Origin: Terriglobia bacterium
GTDB taxonomy: Bacteria > Acidobacteriota > Terriglobia > Terriglobales > Acidobacteriaceae
NCBI GenBank assembly: GCA_020072585.1
Contig: JAIQGL010000004.1
Location: 186,001 to 250,000, forward strand
Reading direction: 5' to 3'
DNA: 64,000 nt
Shown here: in pieces, positions 1 to 8,198 of the stretch
Position numbering within the stretch: the first letter of the stretch is position 1
Layout: each line of letters begins with the position of its first letter
Made by a program: the position numbers and the translations under genes
Notes under the pieces: generated by a model
Database searches by the model: none
Told to the model about the DNA's origin: nothing
The model's input: only the letters and a program-made list of their open reading frames with translations

Positions 1-856
1 CGTGACTCCATTGGTGAATGGAGCCATCAAACATAGCGGCATCATATCCCAGATATTTAGCGACGAAATACATATGCGATGCTTGCAGGCCGATCTCACA
101 GTAAGTAACCAACTTCTGCCCCGGCATGATGCCTCTTGCCGCGAAGAGCTCTTTCAATTTGTCCGGAGGGAGAAAGACCGGCTTATTTTTGGCATCCACC
201 AGGGTCTCCTGCCAGTAAATATGCGTAGCGCCCGCAATGTGGCCATCGGTATACCGTTTGTCCGGGCGTGAATCTACCAGCGCGGCGGACTTTGCCGGTT
301 GTTCGGAAATCTTCTTCACTTCTTCCATCAGTGCCCGCGCTTCAGGATGAACATGTGGAGTGAAGTCACCCTGTGCGATTTTCGGCTCGTCTTTTGATAG
401 CGGCCTCTTTTCCAGCTTCCACTCGTCAATGCCTCCATCCAAAAGAGCTGCATGGTTGCCGTGGCCAAGGTAGTCCAGCGTGTAGTAAGCGCGGCCAGCC
501 ATGGGATACCAAGCCGTGGTGTAAATCACCACGCGCGAATCATCGTTTACTCCCACTTTTTCAAAAGCTGCTTTGAGTTTTTCAGGGGAGGGCAGCTCGG
601 CATCCTCGCCTTCAATGAAATCTGACAGCACCAGAAAGCGAGCGCCCGGAATGTGACCGTCCTCATATTCAGAGCGCTTATCACCCACGTGCAAAACAAC
701 CACTTTAGGGTCATTGAGGTGTTCAGACAGCCATTGCGCGGAGACAATCATCTCCGGATGGACCTGTCCCTGGCCGGGGGCTGCGTAAGCCGTGGAAGCC
801 AGGGCAACAAGAAGAATGGCGGTTATGCAGAATGAAACAGATCGTCTGTTCGACAT
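1..856 (-). CDS. Secreted tandem-rhodanese sulfurtransferase (3' end cut by window edge)
   Basis: Thiosulfate/3-mercaptopyruvate sulfurtransferase-type protein; it would move sulfane sulfur between donors and thiol acceptors. Reading from the ATG at 854-856, 285 codons are present. Residues 1-26 form a signal peptide ending in AYA-AP, so it acts outside the cytoplasm. Two rhodanese domains follow, at about 35-155 and 165-285, each with a GHIxGA motif (68-72 and 206-210). The N-terminal domain has no cysteine in its active-site loop (TTAWYPMAGR), as expected for the inactive half of tandem rhodaneses. The C-terminal domain carries the catalytic Cys253 in TYCEIGLQAS. The last visible residues, DGSIHQWSH, match the end of a rhodanese fold, so only a few residues are missing at the left edge. 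No partner gene is visible. Confidence 0.9.
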   Translation of the reverse strand, partial: MSNRRSVSFCITAILLVALASTAYAAPGQGQVHPEMIVSAQWLSEHLNDPKVVVLHVGDKRSEYEDGHIPGARFLVLSDFIEGEDAELPSPEKLKAAFEKVGVNDDSRVVIYTTAWYPMAGRAYYTLDYLGHGNHAALLDGGIDEWKLEKRPLSKDEPKIAQGDFTPHVHPEARALMEEVKKISEQPAKSAALVDSRPDKRYTDGHIAGATHIYWQETLVDAKNKPVFLPPDKLKELFAARGIMPGQKLVTYCEIGLQASHMYFVAKYLGYDAAMFDGSIHQWSH

Positions 857-1018
857 TTGAAATGGGTGCCTCCACACACAAGTCTCCTTGGGGCCATGCC
901 TCACGGTATAGGACAAATGAAAGGTTGAGGGGCATAATATACACGGCTGGACGGCACTCAACGGCTTGCCGTTAGCCACGGCGCATGCCATTTTGCGCCA
1001 TCCTTAAGAGGCCACACC

Positions 1019-1747
1019 ATGAAAAGATGCGTCGTTACGATCTTCCTGAGTACAGGGCTGCTTTGCACATGGGCGTTCGCCCAATCGCCGCTCGATGATC
1101 TGCGCAAGAGGGCGGAAGCAGCATTGGGCAAGCGCGGTCCAGCCGATGATCGGATCGCCGCCGGGTTGAAGGAAGCGCTCACCGTGAGCACGCGCAAGGC
1201 AGTCGCCTCCACGGGCCGCGTCGATGGCTTTCTGAAAAATGCTGCCATCAAGATCCTGCTGCCGGAAAAGCTGCGCAGCGTGGGCAAAGGCATGCGCCTG
1301 GTCGGCATGGGCCAGCAGGTAGATGCTCTGGAAATAGGGATGAATCGCGCTGCCGAACAAGCCGCGCCCGAGGCCCGGCAAATTTTTGTCAACGCTGTAA
1401 CAAAAATGTCGATCGCGGATGCCCGCCAGATCCTTTCCGGCGGTGACACGGCTGCAACCGAATACTTCAAAGCCAAAAGCACGGACGAGCTGACGGCAGC
1501 TTTCGCACCCATTGTGCACAAGTCGATGGAAAACGTCGGCGTGATCCGCCAATATAATCAGTTGATGCAGAACCCCATGGCCGGACGCCTGGCGGAAAGC
1601 AAGGATTTCAGCCTGGATAAATACGTGGTCGGCAAAACCATGGACGGACTGTTTTACGTGATCGGCGAGGAAGAAAAAAAGATCCGTAAGGACCCCGCGG
1701 CGCAAACCACGGCACTTCTGCGGGAGATATTTGGGAAAAAGCAGTAG
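1019..1747 (+). CDS. DUF4197 family secreted protein
   Basis: A 242-residue protein that matches the DUF4197 family of exported proteins of unknown function. A signal peptide (about 1-21, ending AFA-QS) is followed by a helical body starting SPLDDLRKRAEAALGK. DUF4197 hallmarks include the GxVDxFLKNAAIKILLPEKL segment near residue 65-85, and a later NVGVIRQYNQLM and YVVGKTMDGLFYVIGEEEKKIR stretch. An AGAGG ribosome binding site lies 7 bases before the ATG. It is divergent from the rhodanese and is followed by a separate gene 109 bases downstream. The molecular function is unknown; the family assignment is firm, the location in the periplasm is inferred. Confidence 0.88.
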   Translation: MKRCVVTIFLSTGLLCTWAFAQSPLDDLRKRAEAALGKRGPADDRIAAGLKEALTVSTRKAVASTGRVDGFLKNAAIKILLPEKLRSVGKGMRLVGMGQQVDALEIGMNRAAEQAAPEARQIFVNAVTKMSIADARQILSGGDTAATEYFKAKSTDELTAAFAPIVHKSMENVGVIRQYNQLMQNPMAGRLAESKDFSLDKYVVGKTMDGLFYVIGEEEKKIRKDPAAQTTALLREIFGKKQ

Positions 1748-1856
1748 TTTAGGGTTTTGTAATACTTTGGCCGCTGCTGCCGGCTCCGTTGTAAAATTCT
1801 TTAAAACCCAGAGTTCTTAAAGGTCCGACACCTGCAACTCGGGTGAGGAGAATACG

Positions 1857-3509
1857 ATGAAACTCTTGGCATATGTCCTGGTAGCCTTTGCGCTTTGCGG
1901 ACCAATCAAAGCGCAGCAGCACGGCTCACACAATCCACCAGCCGCTAAAAAAGCCACGCTTATGACCGGGCTGGGAGATTTACATCATCCTGTTTCCACT
2001 ACAAACGCTGAGGCGCAAAAGTTTTTTGATCAGGGCCTGCGCCTGATTTATGCCTTCAACCATGAAGAAGCAGCAGGCTCTTTTCAACGCGCAGCCGAGC
2101 TTGATCCCAAACTGGCCATGGCGTACTGGGGCATTGCGGAAGCTGTTGGACCAAACTACAACGATCCCGCGGATCCAGACAGATTCAAGCAGGCGCATGA
2201 AGCCATTGCCAAAGCCAGTGATCTTGCAGCCAACGCGTCACCCAGCGAGAAAGCCTACATCGCCGCAATGGCGCTGCGCTTTCCCGCCGATCCCAAGGCT
2301 GATACGCGCCTGGCGGCGGAACGCTATCGCAACGCCATGGGCGATGTCGTAAAACAATTTCCAGACGATCTGGATGCGGCCACGCTCTTCGCCGAGGCCG
2401 GCATGACCCTGCATCCATGGGGACTCTGGCATCCGGATGGCACGCCCGAAGGCGGAACCGAAGAGATCATCGCAGCGCTCGAGTCAGTGTTAAAGCGCGA
2501 TCCCAACCACATGGGCGCAATCCACTATTACATTCATGCCGTGGAGGCTTCGCCAAGTCCGGAGCGCGCTCTTGCAGCGGCCAACCGGCTGGCGGCGCTG
2601 GCCCCTGCCGCTGGTCATCTGGTGCACATGCCAGGACACATTTATATCCGCACGGGCGATTTTGAATCCGCGGTAAAGACCAATCAACTGGCTGCGGCCG
2701 CTGATCGGGCCTATATGCAGACGAACGGCGCTGGCGGCATGTATGGCGCCATGTATTACAGTCACAATCTGCACTTCATTGCGGCATGCTCCAGCATGAA
2801 CGGTAATTACGCTGAAGCCCGCAAGGCCGGAGAGATGCTTGCGGCCCACGTTGGTCCACATGTAAAAGATATACCGCCGCTTGAAGGCTTCATGACCGTG
2901 CCCCTGGCAGTTGAAGTGCGCTTCCAGAAGTGGGACCAGATTCTTGCCATGCCGGCGCCAGACAAAGCCATGCAGACCACCACTGTCTTCTGGCACTTTG
3001 CCCGCGGCATGGCTCTGGCAGCCAAAGGCAAGATCGCTGAAGCTGAGGCTGAGCATCACATCGTGAGTGAAGCCGCAGACAAGACACCGCCAGACCAGGT
3101 CTTCGCCATGCCGGTAAACAACAAGGCCAAAGACGTGCTCAACATCGCCACGAATGTTCTTGGCGCAAAGATCGCGCTGGCGAAGCATGATTCATCCAAC
3201 GCCATCGCTATGCTGCGGCAGGCCATCGCCATCCAGGACAAGCTGAAGTATGACGAGCCGCCAGACTGGTTCTACCCCGTGCGTGAGTCACTGGGCGCGG
3301 TGTTGCTGCTGAATGGAAACGCGGCCGAAGCAGAGAAGGTGTTTCGCGAAGATCTGGACCGCAATCCGCGCAACCCCCGCTCCCTTTTTGGATTGAGTGA
3401 GGCCCTGCGCGCGCAAAACCGCGCTTATGATGCGCAGTTCGTTGACAAGCAGTTTCAATCCAGTTGGAAGAGCACTGAGCTCAAGCTGAAAATCGCGGAC
3501 CTTACATAG
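1857..3509 (+). CDS. Exported tetratricopeptide-repeat protein
   Basis: A 550-residue secreted protein with a signal peptide (MKLLAYVLVAFALCGPIKAQ). TPR-like helical pairs run from about residue 50, where EAQKFFDQGLRLIYAFNHEE precedes AAGSFQRAAELDPKLAMAYW, and recur at about 215-300 and 480-530 (AAEAEKVFREDLDRNPRNPR). The middle part has histidine-rich motifs such as MGAIHYYIHAVE and HMPGHIYIR that are typical of a TPR family common in soil bacteria. The start has a GAGGAG ribosome binding site 7-8 bases upstream. TPR proteins usually scaffold protein contacts; the partner is not known. It is convergent with the methyltransferase gene, 33 bases away. Confidence 0.85.
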   Translation: MKLLAYVLVAFALCGPIKAQQHGSHNPPAAKKATLMTGLGDLHHPVSTTNAEAQKFFDQGLRLIYAFNHEEAAGSFQRAAELDPKLAMAYWGIAEAVGPNYNDPADPDRFKQAHEAIAKASDLAANASPSEKAYIAAMALRFPADPKADTRLAAERYRNAMGDVVKQFPDDLDAATLFAEAGMTLHPWGLWHPDGTPEGGTEEIIAALESVLKRDPNHMGAIHYYIHAVEASPSPERALAAANRLAALAPAAGHLVHMPGHIYIRTGDFESAVKTNQLAAAADRAYMQTNGAGGMYGAMYYSHNLHFIAACSSMNGNYAEARKAGEMLAAHVGPHVKDIPPLEGFMTVPLAVEVRFQKWDQILAMPAPDKAMQTTTVFWHFARGMALAAKGKIAEAEAEHHIVSEAADKTPPDQVFAMPVNNKAKDVLNIATNVLGAKIALAKHDSSNAIAMLRQAIAIQDKLKYDEPPDWFYPVRESLGAVLLLNGNAAEAEKVFREDLDRNPRNPRSLFGLSEALRAQNRAYDAQFVDKQFQSSWKSTELKLKIADLT

Positions 3510-3542
3510 CTACCTTACCTGGCTATCAGGGGCCAATCGGAA

Positions 3543-4379
3543 TCATTTCACGGCGACAGTGATGTTGACTGTCGCCGTAAATTTTATGCTCGTGCCGTCA
3601 GAGTATTTGCTGATTGCACCCAGCACCTCTTTGTCGATCTCTTCGCGCCGCTCCGCCGGTATGGATTTGAGCAACGGAGCAAAAGGGGCGGTAACTTCCT
3701 GAAAGTACTCCCAGACTTCAGCCGGTGTGCCGGGCCATGTCCATGGGACCGTGATGAACCGGTCTTCCGCCCGCGAGAAACCGGCTTGCCGCATGTTCTG
3801 CGCCAGCAGCCCCTGGCGGCCGAAAGCAAACATCTTACGTCCTGCCTCCGGTACGGCGGAGCCGGGAACCATCCGCAGCATGGTTCCGATCGTTGTTTCA
3901 AAATATGGCTGCGCCATTGGCCCCCAGACCAGCAGTACGGCTGTTCCGCCCGGTTTCAGAACGCGGCGCATTTCCGCCAGGGCGCGCGGCACATCAGAGA
4001 AAAACATCACACCCAGGCGGGAAGTGATCGCATCAAAGCTGTTGTCCGGAAATGGAAGCTGGTGCGCATCAGCCTTCTGAAATCGCGCATTGGTCAGGCC
4101 CCGTTGCGCGGCGCGCTCTGCCGCAATTTGGAGCGGGGCCTCTGAAATATCAATGCCGATAACTTCGCCACTGCCAGCCACCAGCGTAGCCAGAGAAATC
4201 GCCGGCTCGCCGGTGCCGCAGGCAATGTCCAGAAAGCGCATGCCTGGAGCCACAGGCGTAGCGTCAACCAGCGCGCGTGTCATGTCTTTACCCATGGCTG
4301 CCGATTGCTTACGCCACTTCTGGCTGGCATTGGTTCGGCCAAAGCTGTTCCAGTCAGGGGTATTCGCCGAGAGAACCAT
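3543..4379 (-). CDS. Class I SAM-dependent methyltransferase (UbiE-like)
   Basis: A cytoplasmic methyltransferase. Motif I is FLDIACGTGEPAI near residue 48-60 of the chosen product, followed by the acidic GIDIS strand, KADAHQLPFPDNSFD (motif post-II) and a RVLKPGGTAVLLVWG segment (motif III). These are typical of the Methyltransf_11/UbiE group; the substrate cannot be read from sequence. I chose the ATG at 4379 (278 residues). An open frame extends upstream to a TTG at 4424, but that adds only a non-conserved helix. It follows the small membrane-protein gene on the same strand with about 90 bases between, so they may be cotranscribed. Confidence 0.85.
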   Translation of the reverse strand: MVLSANTPDWNSFGRTNASQKWRKQSAAMGKDMTRALVDATPVAPGMRFLDIACGTGEPAISLATLVAGSGEVIGIDISEAPLQIAAERAAQRGLTNARFQKADAHQLPFPDNSFDAITSRLGVMFFSDVPRALAEMRRVLKPGGTAVLLVWGPMAQPYFETTIGTMLRMVPGSAVPEAGRKMFAFGRQGLLAQNMRQAGFSRAEDRFITVPWTWPGTPAEVWEYFQEVTAPFAPLLKSIPAERREEIDKEVLGAISKYSDGTSIKFTATVNITVAVK

Positions 4380-4469
4380 TACTACATTATCCAGCAGTCG
4401 GCGTAATGCCTCCAAGCCGGGCAACCGGCACGTATGAAGGGCCTCTTTGCATCAGCCTGCGGGCGGCTT

Positions 4470-4910
4470 TCACCTTCGCAGTCTTACTGCAATGAGCGGC
4501 GCGAAGAGCAACAGCGCCAGGGCCACCGACATCAGCCCACCGTGCGCAATGTCATAGTCGGCAAGCAGAGATCGCCAACTCCGTCCACGCAGGTGTCCGA
4601 TTACCATTTCGAATGTGAAGGTGAGCGCCACCCAAAGGACCCCGACTTCAAGCAGCGCCGTCCGCCCCTCGGCACGGACCCATCCGATGAGAAGATATGT
4701 GACGATCAGTAATGCCACCGATCCTGTGGTGAGGCCGATCCGCTGCGCCAATGCCGCTCCGATGCGGGGCTCAAGAAATACGCCCCGCAGAGAGCCAAGC
4801 ACGCTCTCAATCCCGATGAAGACCAGCCAGACAACCAGAGCACGCCCCAGAGCGCACCAACGCAAAGACCTTCGTCCTTCCGTGAACGGTCTGTTTTGCG
4901 ACGGGGTCAC
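4470..4910 (-). CDS. Four-helix integral membrane protein, unknown function
   Basis: About 146 residues with four predicted membrane helices: ALVVWLVFIGIESVLGSL, IGLTTGSVALLIVTYLLIGW, LLEVGVLWVALTFTFEMVIG and a C-terminal GLMSVALALLLFAPLIAV. The conserved-looking loop GHLRGRSW..LLADYDIAHGGL separates helices 3 and 4. I placed the start at the GTG at 4908-4910 because an AGAGG sequence lies 7 bases upstream; a TTG at 4943 in the same frame is an alternative. I do not recognise a named function. It sits between the rubrerythrin-like gene and the methyltransferase on the same strand. Confidence 0.7.
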   Translation of the reverse strand: MTPSQNRPFTEGRRSLRWCALGRALVVWLVFIGIESVLGSLRGVFLEPRIGAALAQRIGLTTGSVALLIVTYLLIGWVRAEGRTALLEVGVLWVALTFTFEMVIGHLRGRSWRSLLADYDIAHGGLMSVALALLLFAPLIAVRLRR

Positions 4911-4970
4911 GGGCTTGCCTCTGATACCTGCGGGCGGCTTCAATCTTAGCTATCTGAGCGCCGACGTTCC

Positions 4971-5441
4971 TCAGTAATCGCGCGCCTTGGAATTGCCGCG
5001 GGTTGCTGCCTTTACGGCTCTCTCAGTTGTTTGCAGCTTGATCAACGCTTCATGGAATGCCAGCTGGTGGTAAGTCTCATCCTGGCGGATCTCCTTGAAA
5101 CGGTGCGCTACCTGCTCATCGCCGTCTTCCAGGGCTTCCTCGGCAAATTGCTTGTACAGCGTATCCACCTCAAAAGACTCCCCGGCGATGGCGTTGGTCA
5201 CATCCTGTTCATCGCTACCAACAAGTTGCAGCAACTCTGCCTGTTCGGCAAAATGCTCCATGTATTCCTGGTCCGCGGTCTTATCAAAAAGATCGGCGAG
5301 TTCAGTCCGACCATTTTTGCGGGCCTGTTTGGCAAAAAGTTTGTATTTGGCAAAAGCAAACGCTTCACCCCGCATGGCTTCCAACAGGTTCTTGCGGCTC
5401 CGCGCGGAGATTGCGTGTTCGGCAACATTTTTCTCTGTCAT
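4971..5441 (-). CDS. Rubrerythrin-like ferritin-fold diiron protein
   Basis: A 156-residue four-helix ferritin-like protein of the rubrerythrin superfamily without the C-terminal rubredoxin domain. Iron-ligand-type motifs are in the expected order: GEAFAFAKYKLFAKQAR (Glu26), ADQEYMEHFAEQAELL (Glu59/Glu62-His63), FAEEALEDGDEQ (Glu101) and RQDETYHQLAFHEAL (Glu122-x-x-His125). Relatives reduce peroxide or store iron in low-oxygen or stressed cells. The start is the ATG at 5441 with GGAGAGA 8 bases upstream; a longer frame to 5525 would run through the promoter. The gene is divergent from the DUF883 gene, and an FNR-type palindrome lies between them at 5512-5525. Confidence 0.85.
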   Translation of the reverse strand: MTEKNVAEHAISARSRKNLLEAMRGEAFAFAKYKLFAKQARKNGRTELADLFDKTADQEYMEHFAEQAELLQLVGSDEQDVTNAIAGESFEVDTLYKQFAEEALEDGDEQVAHRFKEIRQDETYHQLAFHEALIKLQTTERAVKAATRGNSKARDY

Positions 5442-5511
5442 AATGGTCTCTCCACCGGGTAGTATGCCCGGCACTGATTCCGGGAGACTGTGCTGGCGCT
5501 CACACTTGTTA

Positions 5512-5525
5512 GTGATCAAGATCAT
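5512..5525. promoter_or_regulatory. FNR/CRP-family-like palindrome between divergent genes
   Basis: GTGATCAAGATCAT contains the inverted repeat TGAT-N4-ATCA, close to the FNR consensus TTGAT-N4-ATCAA. It lies about 70 bases before the rubrerythrin-like start and about 50 bases before the DUF883 start. The match is seen directly; binding is inferred. Confidence 0.4.
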
Positions 5526-5571
5526 ACGAGTGTTTCACGTGGCAGGCGCAGATTAATTTAAGAGGTGTTTT

Positions 5572-5862
5572 ATGAAAGCGGAAAACATATCACGGATGGG
5601 AACACAGGTTGCAGACAATATGGCTGAGATCGCTGAGAAAGCCAGGGACTTATCAGCCAAGGTCAAAGAACGTTTGGACGACACCTATAACGATCTGGGA
5701 CGTACCGTACGGCGCGCCAAAACGGCGGCGGAAGACCGCCTGGATGACGTCCGCAGCCAGGTGAAGAAACGCCCGCTTACTTCCGTTGCAACGGTTGCCG
5801 CAGGAGCATTTGCCGTAGGCATCCTCACTGGATGGTTACTGGGCAGGAAGAGCAGGGATTAA
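5572..5862 (+). CDS. DUF883/ElaB-YqjD-like membrane-anchored helical protein
   Basis: A 96-residue protein with a long charged amphipathic helix (AEIAEKARDLSAKVKERLDD and following) and one C-terminal membrane helix (SVATVAAGAFAVGILTGWLL) ending in GRKSRD. This is the DUF883 architecture of ElaB and YqjD, inner-membrane proteins that in E. coli bind ribosomes in stationary phase. The arginine-rich end of the helix just before the membrane segment (VKKRPLTS) is also typical. An AAGAGGTG ribosome binding site lies just upstream. It shares a divergent promoter region with the rubrerythrin-like gene, consistent with a stress or stationary-phase role, which is inference. Confidence 0.8.
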   Translation: MKAENISRMGTQVADNMAEIAEKARDLSAKVKERLDDTYNDLGRTVRRAKTAAEDRLDDVRSQVKKRPLTSVATVAAGAFAVGILTGWLLGRKSRD

Positions 5863-5912
5863 GTACAAGTCAGGAGCTAATGGTTGCCATTGTTCTTCGC
5901 CTATAAGAACGC

Positions 5913-5943
5913 AGGATCGTCAGCAGCTCTGCCTGACGATCCT
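5913..5943. terminator. Hairpin terminator between DUF883 gene and transketolase
   Basis: An 11-base perfect stem (AGGATCGTCAG / CTGACGATCCT) with a 9-base loop, followed on the plus strand by TTTGCA. It sits between two convergent genes and could serve both. Confidence 0.7.
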
Positions 5944-5960
5944 TTGCACATCGCTGGAGA

Positions 5961-8039
5961 TTAATGGCTGGTAGCCAGCGCTTCTTCAAACTCATACTCA
6001 GCTAGTTGCTTAGGACGAAGCGCCGCAAGCTTCACGTCCATCAGTTCTTTTGCTTTAGCTGCGATGTGTTCCGCGCTGACCTCAAACTCCTTGATCAGTT
6101 CCCAGGGAGCGCCGCTGTCACCAAACCGGTCTTGCACGCCAATCGCTCCGGTGAGCACCGGCACGCCGTAGAGCTCTTTACTGGCGGTAATCACGCCGCT
6201 CACACGCCAGGCCAGCGCGCCAATCTGGTGCTCTTCCGCCGTTACAATGATCCCTGTTTCTCCGGCAGCGCGCAGCACGGCGTTTTCATCCAGGGGCTTG
6301 AGCGTGTGCATGTTGATCACGCGCGTCTCGTATCCGTATTCATTTTTCAAGATCCACGCCGCCCGCATGGCTTCAGGAACCATGGGGCCGCAGGCGATAA
6401 TGGAAAGATCTTCGCCTTCATCGCTGTAGTCGTCCGCCAGCCATTGGTCGAAACCATCGATCATCATGGCCGTTTCCCGGCGCAGGCGCAGTACATTGGC
6501 CTTGCCCACAATGAATGGTGAATCCTCTGTTGTCAGGATAGGCGTGGCTTCCCGGGCAAAACGGATGTACTTTGGCCCCACGTGATGGAACAGCAAGCTC
6601 GTAGTTGCCTTGCGCGTCTCTACAGCATCAGCCGGCACAACCACGGTCATGTTGGGCAGGCTCATCATCGCGGAACAGTCTTCCAGCGCCTGGTGGGTCG
6701 CGCCATCCGGCCCCACGCTTACTCCGCCATGCGCGCCGGCAATCATCACATTAAAATTCCCATAGCAGACAGAAACCCGCACCTGGTCAAGGTTGCGCGC
6801 CGCGGCAAAAGTGGCGTACGTTCCAAAGACCGGCAGTTTGCCTTCACGCGCCAGCCCTGCCGCCACTGAAGTGGCTGATTGCTCCGCGATTCCCAGGCTG
6901 AGCCAGCGTTTTTTCCTTTCCGGATTCTTTGCATAAAACTCATTGATGGTGATGGAACCGCTGATGTCCAGCCCCAGGCAGCAGACCCGGGGATCATCGC
7001 CGGCCGCGCGCAGAGCTTCACCAAAACCGGCGCGCGTTGGACGCATCTCAACTTTCATCGTCCGGCCGGAATTCCACCAATAATCGTCACTGAATTGGGG
7101 CATCTTTTCTTGTAGCTTCGTTTCCACCGTGGTTTGATAGTCCCGCGCGGATGCAAGCAGCGTATCGACAGGGACTTTGCCTGCAAGATTGAGTTCCTTG
7201 AGCGCCTTATCCAGCTCTTCCCGGCTTGGCGCGCGGCCGTGCCAACCGGCGATATTCTGCATGAAGCTCACGCCTTTGCCTTTTACCGTATAGCAGATCA
7301 GCAGGGTGGGCCTGCCGGCGGGATTCTGCTTCACGCCCTCCAGCGTTTCCACAATCTGCTCCATGTCATGGCCGTTGATGCGCAGCACATTCCACCCGAA
7401 GCTCCGGTACTTTTCATCGATCGGATCAATGTTCATCACATCAGCGACCGGGCCATCGATCTGAAGTTTGTTTTCGTCAATGATGGCGATCAGGTTGTCG
7501 AGTTTGTAGTGGGCGGCCTCCATGGCTGCTTCCCATATCTGGCCTTCCTGCTGTTCGCCATCGCCCATGATGCAGAATGTTTTGGCCGGAATGCCGTCCA
7601 TTTTCTGCGCCAACGCAACGCCCACTGCAATGCTGAGACCCTGGCCCAGCGATCCAGTGGAAGCTTCAATGCCGGGCACCTTGAGCCGGTGCGGATGGCC
7701 CTGAAAAGCCGAACCAAGCTTGCGCAGCGTCATCACGTCTTCTTTGTCGAAATACCCGGAGAAAGCCAGACCCATATAGAGCGCCGGGGCTTTGTGCCCG
7801 CCGGACCAAATAATGCGGTCGCGCAGATTCCAGTCAGGATTCTTGGGATCGTGGTCTGCGCAACGCAGATAGAGCGCTGCCGTCACATCCATGATGGAGA
7901 GCGTTCCGCCGGAATGACCGGAACCAGCAGCACAAAGCGCGGCCAGATTATAGCCGCGCATCAGGTTCGCCTGCTCTTTGAGCTCTTCAATGGAACAACA
8001 ACCAAGGACCGCGCCGTCTTCCGAATTGATAATCGCCAT
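5961..8039 (-). CDS. tkt: Transketolase (single-chain)
   Basis: Transfers two-carbon ketol units in the non-oxidative pentose phosphate pathway, using thiamine diphosphate and a divalent metal. The N-terminal TPP-binding half has GHSGGTLSIMD (41-51), the substrate loop FQGHPHRLKVPGIEASTGSL and the TPP motif GDGEQQEG (159-166). The pyrimidine half starts near residue 355 and includes the catalytic-glutamate segment LGIAEQSATSVAAGLA and HGGVSVGPDGATHQALED. A C-terminal domain of about 130 residues completes the enzyme at 692 residues, the normal range. I chose the ATG at 8039, preceded by GGGGAG 7 bases upstream; an upstream frame to 8117 lacks a ribosome binding site. A CRP-type palindrome lies about 95 bases upstream. 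No other pentose-phosphate gene is adjacent, although rpiB occurs at 25.3 kb. Confidence 0.93.
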   Translation of the reverse strand: MAIINSEDGAVLGCCSIEELKEQANLMRGYNLAALCAAGSGHSGGTLSIMDVTAALYLRCADHDPKNPDWNLRDRIIWSGGHKAPALYMGLAFSGYFDKEDVMTLRKLGSAFQGHPHRLKVPGIEASTGSLGQGLSIAVGVALAQKMDGIPAKTFCIMGDGEQQEGQIWEAAMEAAHYKLDNLIAIIDENKLQIDGPVADVMNIDPIDEKYRSFGWNVLRINGHDMEQIVETLEGVKQNPAGRPTLLICYTVKGKGVSFMQNIAGWHGRAPSREELDKALKELNLAGKVPVDTLLASARDYQTTVETKLQEKMPQFSDDYWWNSGRTMKVEMRPTRAGFGEALRAAGDDPRVCCLGLDISGSITINEFYAKNPERKKRWLSLGIAEQSATSVAAGLAREGKLPVFGTYATFAAARNLDQVRVSVCYGNFNVMIAGAHGGVSVGPDGATHQALEDCSAMMSLPNMTVVVPADAVETRKATTSLLFHHVGPKYIRFAREATPILTTEDSPFIVGKANVLRLRRETAMMIDGFDQWLADDYSDEGEDLSIIACGPMVPEAMRAAWILKNEYGYETRVINMHTLKPLDENAVLRAAGETGIIVTAEEHQIGALAWRVSGVITASKELYGVPVLTGAIGVQDRFGDSGAPWELIKEFEVSAEHIAAKAKELMDVKLAALRPKQLAEYEFEEALATSH

Positions 8040-8125
8040 ATAGCTCCCCGGGGGCTTGCGGGCGCCTTCATGACGCCGCACAACCATCTCAGGCCTATAT
8101 TCTGGCGGGCCGCTCACTCCCGGAC

Positions 8126-8141
8126 AGTGACGCGGGTCACA
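8126..8141. promoter_or_regulatory. CRP-like palindrome upstream of transketolase
   Basis: AGTGACGCGGGTCACA has the form AGTGA-N6-TCACA with the inner dyad GTGAC-N4-GTCAC, resembling the CRP/FNR family consensus TGTGA-N6-TCACA. The same dyad occurs upstream of the PFOR gene at 16947-16962. Regulation is inferred. Confidence 0.45.
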
Positions 8142-8173
8142 CTTATGGCAGACGCATAAATACCGGGGAAAAG

Positions 8174-8193
8174 CCCCCTCCAGCGGGAGGGGG
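8174..8193 (-). terminator. Terminator of the aldo/keto reductase gene
   Basis: An 8-base GC stem (CCCCCTCC / GGAGGGGG) with a short loop, only 5 bases past the reductase stop codon. On the minus strand it is followed by CTTTTCC. Confidence 0.7.
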
Positions 8194-8198
8194 AATCT

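Noticed and set aside
1004-1705. A 233-codon minus-strand frame opposite the DUF4197 gene
   Set aside because: The plus-strand gene has a signal peptide, a ribosome binding site and a recognised family; the antisense frame has none.
7134-8159. A 341-codon open frame on the plus strand inside transketolase
   Set aside because: It is the complement of an unambiguous transketolase gene and has no domain-like composition; long antisense frames are common in GC-rich DNA.
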